A DNA stretch of 49,360 nucleotides from Bacteroidales bacterium (GCA_013141455.1 JABFQW010000007.1:1-49360); one strand, 5' to 3'. Shown: positions 1 through 9,435, counted from the stretch's first letter. A program made the numbers and translations. The notes: a model not told the origin generated them from the letters alone.

Positions 1-16
1 TTTAATAACATTTGTT

Positions 17-1219
17 ATGATTAAAAACCGGGATTTTATCGTAGTTGGCCTTCAGGCTTTAGACAGCAGGATTGGTAGCAATTGTATCAACATTGCGTAT
101 GAAATCGCGCGTCACAACCGGGTTTTGTATGTGAATTATCCACTCGACCGCTTAACGAAAATAAGAGAGAAAGCCGATCCGCTTGTGATCAAACGAAACC
201 GGATCAACAAAGGTTTAGAACCTGATTTGGTTCAGGTTACAGAAAATATGTGGAACCTTTACCCGAAAACCACGCTTGAATCTATCAGTCAGTTACCGGT
301 AAATTCATTGTTTGATTGGTTCAATCGGATAAATAACAAACGATTTGCCCGTGAAATTAAAAAAGCAATCGATAAACTGAAATTTCATGACTATTTTATT
401 TTCAACGATAGTGATATGTTCCGAAGTTTCTATCTCAAAGAAATATTGCACCCCGAATTGTATATTTACTATACACGTGATAACCTGATTGCCGTCGATT
501 TCTGGAAAAAACAAGGGATTCGGATCGAAGCGGCATTGATGGCAAAATCTGATCTGGTAGTGGCAAACTCAACCTATCTTGCCGATCATGCCCGTCAGTT
601 CAACCCACATTCATATTACGTCGGGCAAGGTTGTGATGTCAGCTTGTTCGATAAAGAACTGATTAAAGAGGAACCTGCTGATCTCCGTCAGATCAAACGG
701 CCAATCATTGGATATATCGGAGCACTTTTTTCGCTGCGTCTCGATATCGGGGTGTTGGTATATCTTGCCAAACAGCGTCCCGATTGGCAAATTGTTCTGG
801 TTGGTCCTGAGGATGAGGAATTCAAATCGAGTGAGTTACATTCCATCGAAAATGTACACTTTTTAGGAAGCAAAAAAATGGAAGAGCTTCCCTCCTATCT
901 CAACTATTTTGATGTTGCCCTGAATCCGCAAAAATTAAATGAAGTCACAATTGGTAATTATCCCCGAAAAATTGATGAATATCTGGCAATGGGTAAACCA
1001 ACAGTTGGCACACTCACCAAAGCGATGGAGGTATTTGCTGACCACACTTACCTGGCTGTCACCAAAGAAAATTATCTTGCATTGGTTGATAAGGCTTTGA
1101 AAGAAAATACACCTGGTCTTGAGTCAGCGCGCGAAACATTTGCAAAGAGCCATACCTGGGAAAATAATGTGATCGAAATATACGATAAGATGTTACTTTT
1201 GATGCAATTACCTAAATAA
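17..1219 (+). CDS. Glycosyltransferase, GT4/TuaH-like, surface polysaccharide assembly
   Basis: A 400-residue GT-B type glycosyltransferase that probably transfers a sugar from an activated donor to a growing surface polysaccharide at the cytoplasmic face. The N-terminal half reads like the FeiGLQALDS/IARHNRVLYVN start of TuaH-like enzymes. The C-terminal half (from about residue 230, GYIGAL) holds the donor-binding Rossmann fold with LVGPEDE, the FLGSKKMEELPSYL segment and the ExLAMGKPTVGT-like loop (about residues 320-336). Start at the ATG close to the window edge; the gene is complete. It opens a run of same-strand envelope genes with an 7-nt gap to the acyltransferase. Acceptor and sugar are not deducible. 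Confidence 0.9.
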   Translation: MIKNRDFIVVGLQALDSRIGSNCINIAYEIARHNRVLYVNYPLDRLTKIREKADPLVIKRNRINKGLEPDLVQVTENMWNLYPKTTLESISQLPVNSLFDWFNRINNKRFAREIKKAIDKLKFHDYFIFNDSDMFRSFYLKEILHPELYIYYTRDNLIAVDFWKKQGIRIEAALMAKSDLVVANSTYLADHARQFNPHSYYVGQGCDVSLFDKELIKEEPADLRQIKRPIIGYIGALFSLRLDIGVLVYLAKQRPDWQIVLVGPEDEEFKSSELHSIENVHFLGSKKMEELPSYLNYFDVALNPQKLNEVTIGNYPRKIDEYLAMGKPTVGTLTKAMEVFADHTYLAVTKENYLALVDKALKENTPGLESARETFAKSHTWENNVIEIYDKMLLLMQLPK

Positions 1220-1226
1220 TTGAACC

Positions 1227-1844
1227 ATGGGATTTATTTCAACAATAAAGAGTAGTCCACGGCTTAAACAATTAGCGCTTTGGGCTTTGATGCCAAAAAA
1301 TCAGGCACGACCCAGATTATGGGTTAAATTATTCCTTAATCCGCTAAAACATAAAAAAGGAAAAGGATCGTTGATCCGTCGCCGGACACGAATGGATTTG
1401 ATGCCATTCAATGATTTCAGTATCGGCAGGGATTCAACCATCGAAGATTTCACAACTGTGAATAATGGTGTTGGTGCTGTGAGTATCGGCGATCGTACCC
1501 GGATTGGTCTCGGTTGCGTGCTTATCGGACCGGTAAGTGTTGGAAACGATATCATGTTTGCTCAGCATATTGTTGTTTCAGGATTAAACCACGGTTATCA
1601 GGATATTCATGTTCCTATCAGTTTACAGCCGGTCGAAACAAAACCAATCATTATCGAGGATGAAGTTTGGATCGGAGCAAATGCAGTGATAACAGCCGGT
1701 GTAACGATTGGCAGGCATAGCGTAATTGCCGGAGGGAGTGTAGTAACTAAATCAGTACCACCCTATAGCGTTGTAGGTGGTAATCCTGCAAAAGTTCTCA
1801 GAAGATATAACCCGGATACAAAAACATGGGAAAAGGCTATATAA
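1227..1844 (+). CDS. Hexapeptide-repeat acyltransferase (WcaF/XAT-like)
   Basis: A 205-residue left-handed beta-helix acyltransferase that most likely O-acetylates a sugar of the polysaccharide using acetyl-CoA. Imperfect [LIV]-G-x4 hexapeptides run from about residue 65 to 185 (ISIGDRTRIG, VWIGANAVI, VTIGRHSVIAGGSVV), ending with the usual VVGGNPAKVLR motif of the family. The histidine in GLNHGYQD fits the conserved catalytic His region of the CysE/LacA/NodL group. It sits 7 nt after the glycosyltransferase and 31 nt before the FkbM methyltransferase, so it is likely co-transcribed. Substrate unknown; family call is firm. Confidence 0.9.
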   Translation: MGFISTIKSSPRLKQLALWALMPKNQARPRLWVKLFLNPLKHKKGKGSLIRRRTRMDLMPFNDFSIGRDSTIEDFTTVNNGVGAVSIGDRTRIGLGCVLIGPVSVGNDIMFAQHIVVSGLNHGYQDIHVPISLQPVETKPIIIEDEVWIGANAVITAGVTIGRHSVIAGGSVVTKSVPPYSVVGGNPAKVLRRYNPDTKTWEKAI

Positions 1845-1875
1845 AAGACAATAAATCAACTCGTTAAAAAGCAAA

Positions 1876-2676
1876 ATGCATAAATTAATTACTTTCTTCC
1901 GGTATTTAAAGGATTACCTGCAATTTGGTCAGATCCGGCTTGTTATAAGTTCAATCGTATTTCTCTTAACTAAGAAATCAATCATTGATACCCGAATTTG
2001 CAGGGGAAAATTAGGTTACTTTCTTCATCGGAAAGGTACACTCGATTTTCAGTTTGGCAACTATGCCTACGAATGGGCTGTGAAACGCTTTATGCTTCAA
2101 TACTACAAGGACTGCGATGTATTGATTGATGTTGGAGCAAATATGGGTACTTATACCTTAATGATGCAACAACTTGGCCTTAAGACCTATTCGTTTGAAC
2201 CCTCCGGAGGTAATTATAAAGCGCTTACAATCAATCTTATGCTGAATAATTTTGAAAATAATGCGGTCGTTTATAATCTTGGTTTGGGAAGCAAACATAG
2301 CCATGAATTGTTTGTTTTCGATCCGGTAAATACCGGAGCATCCCACATGAGTTCAGTGGAAGTGTATGATCATGATACCGATGGCCGTGGAAAAATGTAC
2401 GAAGTTGATGTGGTAACATTGGATGAAATGATCGATGTGATGGCAATCCCGTTTGAAAAAAGCATCCTCATGAAGATTGATGTTGAGGGGATGGAAAAAG
2501 ATGTGTTGATGGGTGCTTCATCCTTCATACGATCCTATTCAAATCTGATAATCGTCATGGAGAGTGTACATTCAGGTGAGAAGGTATTAAAAGAAATATT
2601 AGATCAAATTGCTGAATTTCAATATATTGAAGTGGATAAATTGAATTTTGCCGCCAAAAAGATTAGAAACCTTTAA
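1876..2676 (+). CDS. FkbM-family SAM-dependent methyltransferase
   Basis: A 266-residue FkbM-type methyltransferase. The SAM-binding motif I is the LIDVGANMGTYT segment near residue 85, followed by YSFEPSGGNYKAL (acidic loop, FEP being typical of FkbM proteins) and by a conserved KIDVEGME motif near residue 200. Such enzymes O-methylate sugars or secondary metabolites; in this polysaccharide neighbourhood a sugar methyltransferase is the natural reading. The N-terminal 60 residues are basic and partly hydrophobic, possibly membrane-associated. It ends 10 nt before the preferred start of the GT2 gene. Confidence 0.9.
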   Translation: MHKLITFFRYLKDYLQFGQIRLVISSIVFLLTKKSIIDTRICRGKLGYFLHRKGTLDFQFGNYAYEWAVKRFMLQYYKDCDVLIDVGANMGTYTLMMQQLGLKTYSFEPSGGNYKALTINLMLNNFENNAVVYNLGLGSKHSHELFVFDPVNTGASHMSSVEVYDHDTDGRGKMYEVDVVTLDEMIDVMAIPFEKSILMKIDVEGMEKDVLMGASSFIRSYSNLIIVMESVHSGEKVLKEILDQIAEFQYIEVDKLNFAAKKIRNL

Positions 2677-2686
2677 ATTGAATATC

Positions 2687-3880
2687 ATGCTTACAATGAA
2701 AATTATTTTCTGGGTACTCCTTTTAATTGTTTTTTATGCTTACTTAGGTTATGGAATAGTTTTATATGTGCTCGTTAAGATTAAAAGGATTTTTACATCG
2801 CGTAAAAAAGCTGTAAATGAACACTATGAGCCTGAAGTCACGCTTTTTGTAGCGGCATATAACGAAAAGGATTATGTTGATGCCAAAGTGATGAATTCGT
2901 TCGGGATGGAGTACCCTGTCGAAAAATTAAAGCAGGTTTGGCTGACCGATGGTTCCAATGATGGCACACCTGATTTGTTAAGAAAGTATGCAAATCAAGG
3001 CGTTGAAGTGTATCATGAAGATGCGCGTGGTGGCAAAATTGGGGCAATGAACCGTGGAATACAGTTTGTAAAGTCCCCTATCGTTGTTTTTTCAGATGGT
3101 AATACCATGTTGGGAAAGGAATCAGTGCGAAGAATTGTTCAACTTTTCGCTGATCCGAAAGTTGGCTGTGTGTCAGGTGAAAAAAGAATTTATAATAAGG
3201 ATAAAGATGCTGCCGCCGGAACCGAAGGTATCTATTGGAAATATGAATCAAAACTTAAAAAATGGGATGCTGAGCTCTATTCAGTGGTAGGTGCTGCCGG
3301 TGAGTTATTTGCTATCAGGACTAAACTTTTTGAAAAGGTTGAAAAAGATACTTTGCTCGACGATTTTATCATCTCATTACGGGTGGCAATGAAAGGTTAC
3401 ACCATTCAATATGATCCTGAAGCCTATGCTATCGAAACTTCTTCGGCTGATGTAAAAGAGGAGCTGAAACGTAAGATACGTATTGCAGCAGGTGGAATTC
3501 AATCAATCATCCGCCTGAGTCCCTTATTAAATATTTTTAAATATGGTGTGCTGAGTTTTCAATATATCTCGCACCGTGTTTTGCGCTGGACTATTGCTCC
3601 GCTGGCATTACCTGTACTATTCATCCTCAATCTGATTATCGCAATCAACATAGGATTTGACAAGGCAACCGATTTATTTACAATACTTTTTTATCTTCAA
3701 ATCGCTTTTTACCTGTTTGCTATCGTTGGCTGGTATCTCGAAAACAAAGCAATACGCATAAAAATATTGTTTGTCCCTTATTATTTCTTAGTAATGAATG
3801 TAGCTGTTTGGCTGGGTATGAAAAGATATTTTAAAGGAAGTCAATCAGTGAACTGGGAACGTGCAAAACGTGGCAGATAG
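2687..3880 (+). CDS. Membrane glycosyltransferase family 2
   Basis: A GT2 enzyme of about 397 residues. I choose the ATG at 2687 because the longer in-frame extension begins inside the FkbM gene and has no signal. An N-terminal membrane segment (IIFWVLLLIVFYAYLGYGIVLY) is followed by the GT-A domain: LFVAAYNE, LTDGSNDGTPD, and VFSDGNTML in the place of the usual D-x-D. A QxxRW-like region (RKIRIAAGGIQSI) and about three C-terminal membrane helices complete it. Members polymerise or extend polysaccharides at the inner membrane. The DGN in place of DxD is worth noting but is common in this subfamily. Confidence 0.9.
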   Translation: MLTMKIIFWVLLLIVFYAYLGYGIVLYVLVKIKRIFTSRKKAVNEHYEPEVTLFVAAYNEKDYVDAKVMNSFGMEYPVEKLKQVWLTDGSNDGTPDLLRKYANQGVEVYHEDARGGKIGAMNRGIQFVKSPIVVFSDGNTMLGKESVRRIVQLFADPKVGCVSGEKRIYNKDKDAAAGTEGIYWKYESKLKKWDAELYSVVGAAGELFAIRTKLFEKVEKDTLLDDFIISLRVAMKGYTIQYDPEAYAIETSSADVKEELKRKIRIAAGGIQSIIRLSPLLNIFKYGVLSFQYISHRVLRWTIAPLALPVLFILNLIIAINIGFDKATDLFTILFYLQIAFYLFAIVGWYLENKAIRIKILFVPYYFLVMNVAVWLGMKRYFKGSQSVNWERAKRGR

Positions 3881-3921
3881 TTGTATCTTTACAGAACAAA
3901 TATCTAAATAGATAAATCTGA

Positions 3922-5571
3922 ATGTCGGGGTTCTTCAAACATATTATTTTAATATCAGGCATTTTTTGTAATTCCTTCATTTCCTTTTCACAATCGTACT
4001 GTAAACTTTCAGTCAGTACTACAGTTACAGTAGTTGATGGCGCCTCGTTTCAGGCAGGTGATACAATCTGTATTCAACCTGGTGTAAGGAATTTTCTCCT
4101 TTTCCGAAACCTGATTGGCACAGCCGAATCACCCATCACAATCATCAATGTTGATGGAAAGGTCATTATCGACACTGACGCATATTATGGTATAAAATTC
4201 TCGGGTTGTAAATATGTACGCATGTTGGGGAATAACATTGTATCTGAACGATACGGTATTTTTATCCGGCGGGTTGGAAATGGAGCCGGGATTTCGGTGG
4301 ATGATATGAGTACCAATGTCGAACTGGCAAATATTGAAATTTCATACACCGCAATAGCTGGAATTTATGCGAAAACTGATCCTAACTGCAACAGTTTCGT
4401 AGCCACCCGTGACAAATTTACGATGTACGACATCAAAATACATGATTGCTATCTGCATGATATTCAGGATGAAGGAATGTATATCGGCAGTACTAAATTT
4501 ACAGGACAATATATAGAAGCCTGTGATACAACTGTTTTACCGCATATCATCCATGGTGTAAAAGTTTATAACAACATAGTTGAACGAACAGGTTGGGACG
4601 GAATCCAGGTTAGCTCAACCCCTACCGATTGTGAAATATATGGTAATATTGTTCGCAATGATTCATGGCGGGAAACACCGAATCAAATGTCGGGTATCAT
4701 CATTGGGGGCGGTTCTGTTTGCGACTGCTACAACAATATTATAATGGATGGCATTGGTGATGGCATCGATATTTTTGGAAGCAATGAAATGAGGATATTC
4801 AATAATCTGATTATCAGGGCTGGGAGGACTTTCTATCCCGGTGATCCTGCTTATCCACGTCATGGCATCTTTTTTGGAAACCCTCCTGACGGCAGTTTTG
4901 CTTCGTTAGCAATCATTTTCAATACTATCATTCAACCTAAAACAACCGGAATAAGGTTTTTTAATGAAAATACAACTGGTAACCTGATTCATAACAATAT
5001 TGTTTGCGAACCAGGCGCCTTTGCTGATAATGGTAATGATGCTTATTTTAATCATAATTTACAATCATCCCAGTTTACATTATCGGATAATTACTTTACC
5101 AATGATATTGGAACAGTGCATTTTGTTGATATTCAATCAGATATTTATGATTTAAAAGCCAATTCTCCCGCAATAAATAAGGCAATCGATCTGGGATATT
5201 CAGGTGTTTTGTTTGATATTGAGAATCGTAGCCGCCCGTTCAATGCCGGATTTGATATCGGCGCTTACGAATGCCATGAAGTTGATGCCGGAATTGATGC
5301 GAAAAATGAAATCGGTGATTGTTTGTTATTATTCCCTAATCCGGCATCAGAATCAGTTTCATTTTCAACAAAATATCCGGTTAACGAGGATTATAGTATC
5401 AGTTTAATCAATATGTATGGCCAATATTTAATACCAAATCAGGTCACACTTAATCTTGATAATAACAGGTTTTACGTAAATATCGCGGGTTTTAAAAAGG
5501 GATTCTATATCATTCGGTTTTTTTCAGCGAATTATCAGGGATCCGGAAAATTATTTATAAACAATGAATGA
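3922..5571 (+). CDS. Secreted parallel beta-helix protein with T9SS sorting domain
   Basis: A 549-residue protein with an N-terminal signal peptide (hydrophobic stretch ending near FISFSQS). Residues about 60-430 are right-handed parallel beta-helix repeats (runs such as IEISYTAIAGIYAKT, VYNNIVERTGWDGIQV, IYGNIVRND, IFNNLIIRAG), the fold of polysaccharide lyases, epimerases and choice-of-anchor proteins. The last 80 residues (LFPNPASESVSF ... KKGFYIIRFF) are a type IX secretion type A sorting domain. Embedded among glycan-synthesis genes it may modify or bind the exported polysaccharide; catalytic residues cannot be assigned. It ends 3 nt before the next gene. Confidence 0.88.
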   Translation: MSGFFKHIILISGIFCNSFISFSQSYCKLSVSTTVTVVDGASFQAGDTICIQPGVRNFLLFRNLIGTAESPITIINVDGKVIIDTDAYYGIKFSGCKYVRMLGNNIVSERYGIFIRRVGNGAGISVDDMSTNVELANIEISYTAIAGIYAKTDPNCNSFVATRDKFTMYDIKIHDCYLHDIQDEGMYIGSTKFTGQYIEACDTTVLPHIIHGVKVYNNIVERTGWDGIQVSSTPTDCEIYGNIVRNDSWRETPNQMSGIIIGGGSVCDCYNNIIMDGIGDGIDIFGSNEMRIFNNLIIRAGRTFYPGDPAYPRHGIFFGNPPDGSFASLAIIFNTIIQPKTTGIRFFNENTTGNLIHNNIVCEPGAFADNGNDAYFNHNLQSSQFTLSDNYFTNDIGTVHFVDIQSDIYDLKANSPAINKAIDLGYSGVLFDIENRSRPFNAGFDIGAYECHEVDAGIDAKNEIGDCLLLFPNPASESVSFSTKYPVNEDYSISLINMYGQYLIPNQVTLNLDNNRFYVNIAGFKKGFYIIRFFSANYQGSGKLFINNE

Positions 5572-5574
5572 ATC

Positions 5575-6390
5575 ATGAAAACTACAATTAAAAAATTAAT
5601 TCCACGTCCAATAGGGAATGGATTACGACGCATCTATCTGTATTTCAGGGGCGTTGTTTATAGTGGGAAGTTGTATTTTTGTCCGATCTGCCAGGGATCA
5701 TTCAAATCGATGCTCGAAGGTGGATTTGATTTGCCCATCAATTATGAAAAAAAGATTATCGGAGCTGGTAAAAGGAAAAACATGGTTTGTCCGGGTTGCG
5801 CTTCAACCGATCGTGAGAGGTTATTATATACTTATTTAAATAATTCACCCGGATTACTCAAACCATTGGTTAAGGTGCTTCATATAGCGCCCGAACGTGG
5901 ACTTTCGAAATATTTGAACAATATTAGCAAATCGAATTATATCAGTGGAATGAAATATCATGAGGGCTTCTACTATGGCAAAACTTCCAGGCTTTTCGAT
6001 ATTCAGGAGCTTCCTTTCGAAAATAACCAGTTCGAATTGGTTGTTTGTAATCATGTACTTGAACATGTTCAGGATGATCGCAAAGCAATGACCGAACTCT
6101 ATCGTGTCATGCAGCCTGGTGCAACTGCAATATTACAGGTGCCATGGTCACCCGTTATTGAGGAAACGATTGAGGATCCTTCGATAAAAGATCCGAAAGA
6201 AAGAGAGAAAAAATTCGGACAATTTGACCATGTTCGTTTATATGGTCACGATTATCCGAAACGATTGGCAAATGCCGGTTTTGAAGTGGACACGGTTACA
6301 CTCGAAAAATTAAATATTCAACTTAAATACCAACAGAAAATTTCAGTTATCCCGAATGAGGTTATCTTTATCGCTAAAAAACCAGTTTAG
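5575..6390 (+). CDS. Class I SAM methyltransferase with N-terminal CxxC zinc-ribbon
   Basis: A 271-residue methyltransferase. Two cysteine pairs, CPIC (about residue 34) and CPGC (about residue 64), form a zinc-ribbon-like module. The Methyltransf_11 domain follows: VLHIAPERGLSKYL as degenerate motif I, and NHVLEHVQDDRKAMTELYRVMQPGA as motifs II/III. Proteins of this architecture are common in Bacteroidetes polysaccharide loci. The start is 3 nt after the beta-helix gene stop, indicating translational coupling. Substrate unknown. Confidence 0.88.
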   Translation: MKTTIKKLIPRPIGNGLRRIYLYFRGVVYSGKLYFCPICQGSFKSMLEGGFDLPINYEKKIIGAGKRKNMVCPGCASTDRERLLYTYLNNSPGLLKPLVKVLHIAPERGLSKYLNNISKSNYISGMKYHEGFYYGKTSRLFDIQELPFENNQFELVVCNHVLEHVQDDRKAMTELYRVMQPGATAILQVPWSPVIEETIEDPSIKDPKEREKKFGQFDHVRLYGHDYPKRLANAGFEVDTVTLEKLNIQLKYQQKISVIPNEVIFIAKKPV

Positions 6391-6391
6391 C

Positions 6392-8839
6392 ATGAAATCA
6401 TGGTATTACAAGTATATTTTGATCCTTATTATTTGTTCTTTTGGGAAGTTATCATTTAGTCAACATAATGATTCATACGTATTTAATACGTTGTATCTAA
6501 CGGAGTACTACAATCATTATCCGGAGATATTTTCTTACCTTCAAAAAATGCCGGCCGACTCAATTGCAGCTAAAATAATCGACCGGACGATGCTTCATTA
6601 TAATTATTTGCAAGTAAATGACAGTTCGAAACGTATTGAAGTCAGCACCGAACTTGCATCATTGTACTGGTTTATTGATCAAAAACAAACCGCACTTGAA
6701 TATTTTTCCACTGCATTGAGCATGGCAGAGAATAAGAAAGAAAAACAATTATATGATGGGATACTTAATTCCAGTATTTTTCTTTCTGAACTATTGCAAA
6801 GCAACGAGAATACGGTTGAATTATTGAAAAAGCAATTACGTTCAGCTGAGATTGATAATGATAAAACACAGATTATTAACACTTTCACTGATATTATTCG
6901 ATATTATCTTGATCGTCATATGTTGGAAAAGGCCAATCTTTATCACCAGTCATTCGTCGAATTTTTATCAAAAAATAACGGGATCACCTGTCCAATCTGG
7001 GTGAATATTCAGTTATGGCGGTTTGCCAATGCTAAGTTACTTACCGAAAGGGTTTCAAAAATAGAGGACGAAATTACAACCCAACTTTCAGTTTCAAATT
7101 CTGCCAGTGATGCACTTGCCTTTTACCTTTATCGCCATGAGTCTGGTTTATTACAAGATGCAGATTTAGAACCTATTATCACCTTGAAATCATACTTCAA
7201 TCCTGAAAATGAAAAAGTAGCAATTTTTACCGTAAATTATTTACTATCAGAATATTATTTAAATATTGATCCCCGGAAGTCATACTACTTTAGAAAGCTG
7301 GCATCGAAAGCAAGCGAAGAATGGGAGCTTGGTATAAAAAAACGTACGGAATTAGTTTCAGATAAATTACAATCAATTGATTTTACAACTAAAATCAAAT
7401 CATCATTTTATGAAAACCAGACTAAGAATTCAGTAAGCAATCAATTTTTCATTGTATTTCTGATATTATCGTTAGCAATATTTTTCTTCAGCATCTACAT
7501 GATGTGGAAATATAAAAAACGGGTTAAACTCGATCAGCTAACTGCTGAAGAACAACTGAGAGCACTGAAAATTCGTGATGAGCATAATGAAATAGAACTC
7601 AACGATCTGGTAAAGGAGCGTCAGGATAAGATTACAATGGAGTTATCAGAATTCATGAAATTGGACGTTGAGTTGAAAGATGCTTTTAAAAAGGCAGAAG
7701 AAGCAAATTACCTTAAAAATGCCTTTTTATCGAATATGAGCCACGAAATCAGAACTCCACTGAATGGGATTCTGAATTTTTCGGGTTTACTTGAGGTTGA
7801 ACTTGCCATCATTGAGAAACCGGAACTGTACGAATACGCGAATTCCATTGAAAAAAGTGGTGAAAAACTATTACATCTCCTGAATAATATTATTGATATC
7901 AGTCGCCTTGAAGCCAATGATTTAGAACTGAATATGGTGAATTGTGATTTGGTTTCTATTGCCAACAATGCCATTAAATGCCAACAAACTTCGGCCAGAC
8001 AAAAAGGATTAAACATTATTGCTGATTTCGCAAAAGTGCCTGATGTACAAGCTGACAGCGATATAATTAGCAGGGTATTAAACGAACTTATCGATAACGC
8101 GGTAAAATTTACTGACAAAGGTTATATCAAACTTAGTACCCAATATTTGAGCGAGTTACACATCATAGAGATCACAATCATGGATACTGGGTTGGGTATT
8201 GATAAATCATACCTGCCCCAGATATTTGAAGCCTTCCGGCATGATAGTTTAGGTTATACCAGCAAATATCAGGGGGCGGGACTTGGACTGCCGTTGGCGC
8301 AACGTATGACACAACTTATGGGTGGTGAATTTCTGATCGAATCAGAAAAATCAGTTGGCACAACCATTCGTATCCGGTTGAAAGAATCGAATATGATTGA
8401 GACATCCTTCGTTGAAAAAGACCAAAATCAATCTATTACAATTAAAAGGAATATCAAAGGGATAAGGATTCTTGTTGTTGAGGACGATAAATCGAATATG
8501 TTGGTTATTACGAAATTATTGGATCCCGATTCAATTGTTTGCAAGGCCATTGATGGAGATGAGGCCATTAAGGCTGTTTCGCAAGCCGTTACCGAAGGTA
8601 ATCTGTTTGATATTATGTTATTCGATATCAACCTGCCTGCCCCCTGGGATGGTATTAAACTGATGAACTATATAAGAGTTAAATTCCCCCAATATCAGAA
8701 TATTCCTTTCATTGCACAAACTGCATATGCCATGATGGGCGATCGTGAACGGTTTATCGAAGCTGGATTTAATGATTATATAGCCAAACCGATCAAAAAG
8801 GAATTGCTTCTTGAAGCCATTTCAAAAGTTTTACAATGA
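6392..8839 (+). CDS. Hybrid histidine kinase with TPR-like periplasmic sensor and C-terminal receiver
   Basis: The protein is 815 residues from the ATG at 6392. An in-frame start 12 codons upstream lies inside the methyltransferase gene, and the signal peptide (KYILILIICSFGKLSFSQ) begins properly only from 6392. Order: signal peptide; all-helical TPR-like sensor to about residue 345; transmembrane helix at about 350-373; coiled-coil linker; HisKA with SHEIRTP, phospho-acceptor His about 451; HATPase (NELIDNAVKFTDKG, DTGLGI, GAGLGLPL); receiver domain with ILVVEDDKSN and phospho-acceptor Asp about 745 (MLFDINLP) and the conserved Lys of IAKPIKK. No output domain, so it signals through another protein, perhaps the receiver encoded next door. 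Confidence 0.93.
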   Translation: MKSWYYKYILILIICSFGKLSFSQHNDSYVFNTLYLTEYYNHYPEIFSYLQKMPADSIAAKIIDRTMLHYNYLQVNDSSKRIEVSTELASLYWFIDQKQTALEYFSTALSMAENKKEKQLYDGILNSSIFLSELLQSNENTVELLKKQLRSAEIDNDKTQIINTFTDIIRYYLDRHMLEKANLYHQSFVEFLSKNNGITCPIWVNIQLWRFANAKLLTERVSKIEDEITTQLSVSNSASDALAFYLYRHESGLLQDADLEPIITLKSYFNPENEKVAIFTVNYLLSEYYLNIDPRKSYYFRKLASKASEEWELGIKKRTELVSDKLQSIDFTTKIKSSFYENQTKNSVSNQFFIVFLILSLAIFFFSIYMMWKYKKRVKLDQLTAEEQLRALKIRDEHNEIELNDLVKERQDKITMELSEFMKLDVELKDAFKKAEEANYLKNAFLSNMSHEIRTPLNGILNFSGLLEVELAIIEKPELYEYANSIEKSGEKLLHLLNNIIDISRLEANDLELNMVNCDLVSIANNAIKCQQTSARQKGLNIIADFAKVPDVQADSDIISRVLNELIDNAVKFTDKGYIKLSTQYLSELHIIEITIMDTGLGIDKSYLPQIFEAFRHDSLGYTSKYQGAGLGLPLAQRMTQLMGGEFLIESEKSVGTTIRIRLKESNMIETSFVEKDQNQSITIKRNIKGIRILVVEDDKSNMLVITKLLDPDSIVCKAIDGDEAIKAVSQAVTEGNLFDIMLFDINLPAPWDGIKLMNYIRVKFPQYQNIPFIAQTAYAMMGDRERFIEAGFNDYIAKPIKKELLLEAISKVLQ

Positions 8840-8853
8840 AATTTGTTTGATTA

Positions 8854-8884
8854 TTTGAGGTTTTATAAGTTTTACATATATTTG
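8854..8884 (+). promoter_or_regulatory. Bacteroidetes-type promoter (-33 TTTG, -7 TATATTTG)
   Basis: TTTG at 8854-8857 and TATATTTG at 8877-8884 are separated by 19 nt, matching the TTTG-N19-21-TAnnTTTG consensus of the Bacteroidetes primary sigma factor. Transcription would start near 8890 and give the receiver gene at 9014 its own transcript with a leader of about 120 nt. The -7 box lies between the arms of an inverted repeat, TTTACA (8871-8876) and TGTAAA (8885-8890), which could be an operator. Confidence 0.6.
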
Positions 8885-9013
8885 TGTAAATAATTGAAAT
8901 AAAAATGGTGCACATAAGGGAGTTTCTTTTTTGAATTTAATAAAAGAGAGTTGAAACTACGTTGGCATTATTTCTTCTATAAAGTTGGTTAAATATAATT
9001 GGAGGATTTTTAA

Positions 9014-9406
9014 GTGAGTGAAAGCGTGACACCTAAAAAAGTGAAAATTCTTTTGGTAGAGGATAATGAACTAAACCAAAAGTTTGCTTTGGCGGTGCTT
9101 AAAAGATTAGGTTATGTAACCGATGTCGCCAAAAATGGACTGGTAGCATTAGAATTAATTCAGGCAAATAAATATGATTTGGTACTCATGGATATTCAAA
9201 TGCCAGAAATGAATGGTATCGAGGCTACAATCGCGATTCGAAAATTAGAAGCTGCAAATATTATTGAACGTGTTCCTATTATTGCTGTTACAGCTTTTGC
9301 AATGGAACACGATCGCCGAAATTGCTTTGATGCCGGTATGGATGATTTTCTATCAAAACCTTTTAAACCGGCTGAATTAGAACTAAAAATAAAAGCATTC
9401 CTTTAA
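9014..9406 (+). CDS. Stand-alone receiver (CheY/DivK-like) response regulator
   Basis: A 130-residue protein consisting of one receiver domain only. Acidic pocket residues VEDNE (Asp17), phospho-acceptor Asp60 in VLMDIQMPEMNG, the Thr/Ala of AVTAFAM and Lys in LSKPFKP are all present. The start is GTG, supported by a strong Shine-Dalgarno-like GGAGG at 9001-9005. There is no output domain, so it acts by protein-protein contact or in a phosphorelay. It directly follows a hybrid kinase, the obvious phospho-donor candidate, but has its own predicted promoter and a terminator. Confidence 0.92.
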   Translation: MSESVTPKKVKILLVEDNELNQKFALAVLKRLGYVTDVAKNGLVALELIQANKYDLVLMDIQMPEMNGIEATIAIRKLEAANIIERVPIIAVTAFAMEHDRRNCFDAGMDDFLSKPFKPAELELKIKAFL

Positions 9407-9410
9407 ATAA

Positions 9411-9435
9411 AAAAACCGCCCATTGAGCGGTTTTT
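9411..9435. terminator. Intrinsic terminator, bidirectional
   Basis: Arms AAAAACCGC (9411-9419) and GCGGTTTTT (9427-9435) form a perfect 9-bp stem with a 7-nt loop, followed by further T residues on the + strand and preceded by A residues, so it serves both converging genes: the receiver gene ending at 9406 and the FKBP operon ending at 9445. Confidence 0.88.
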
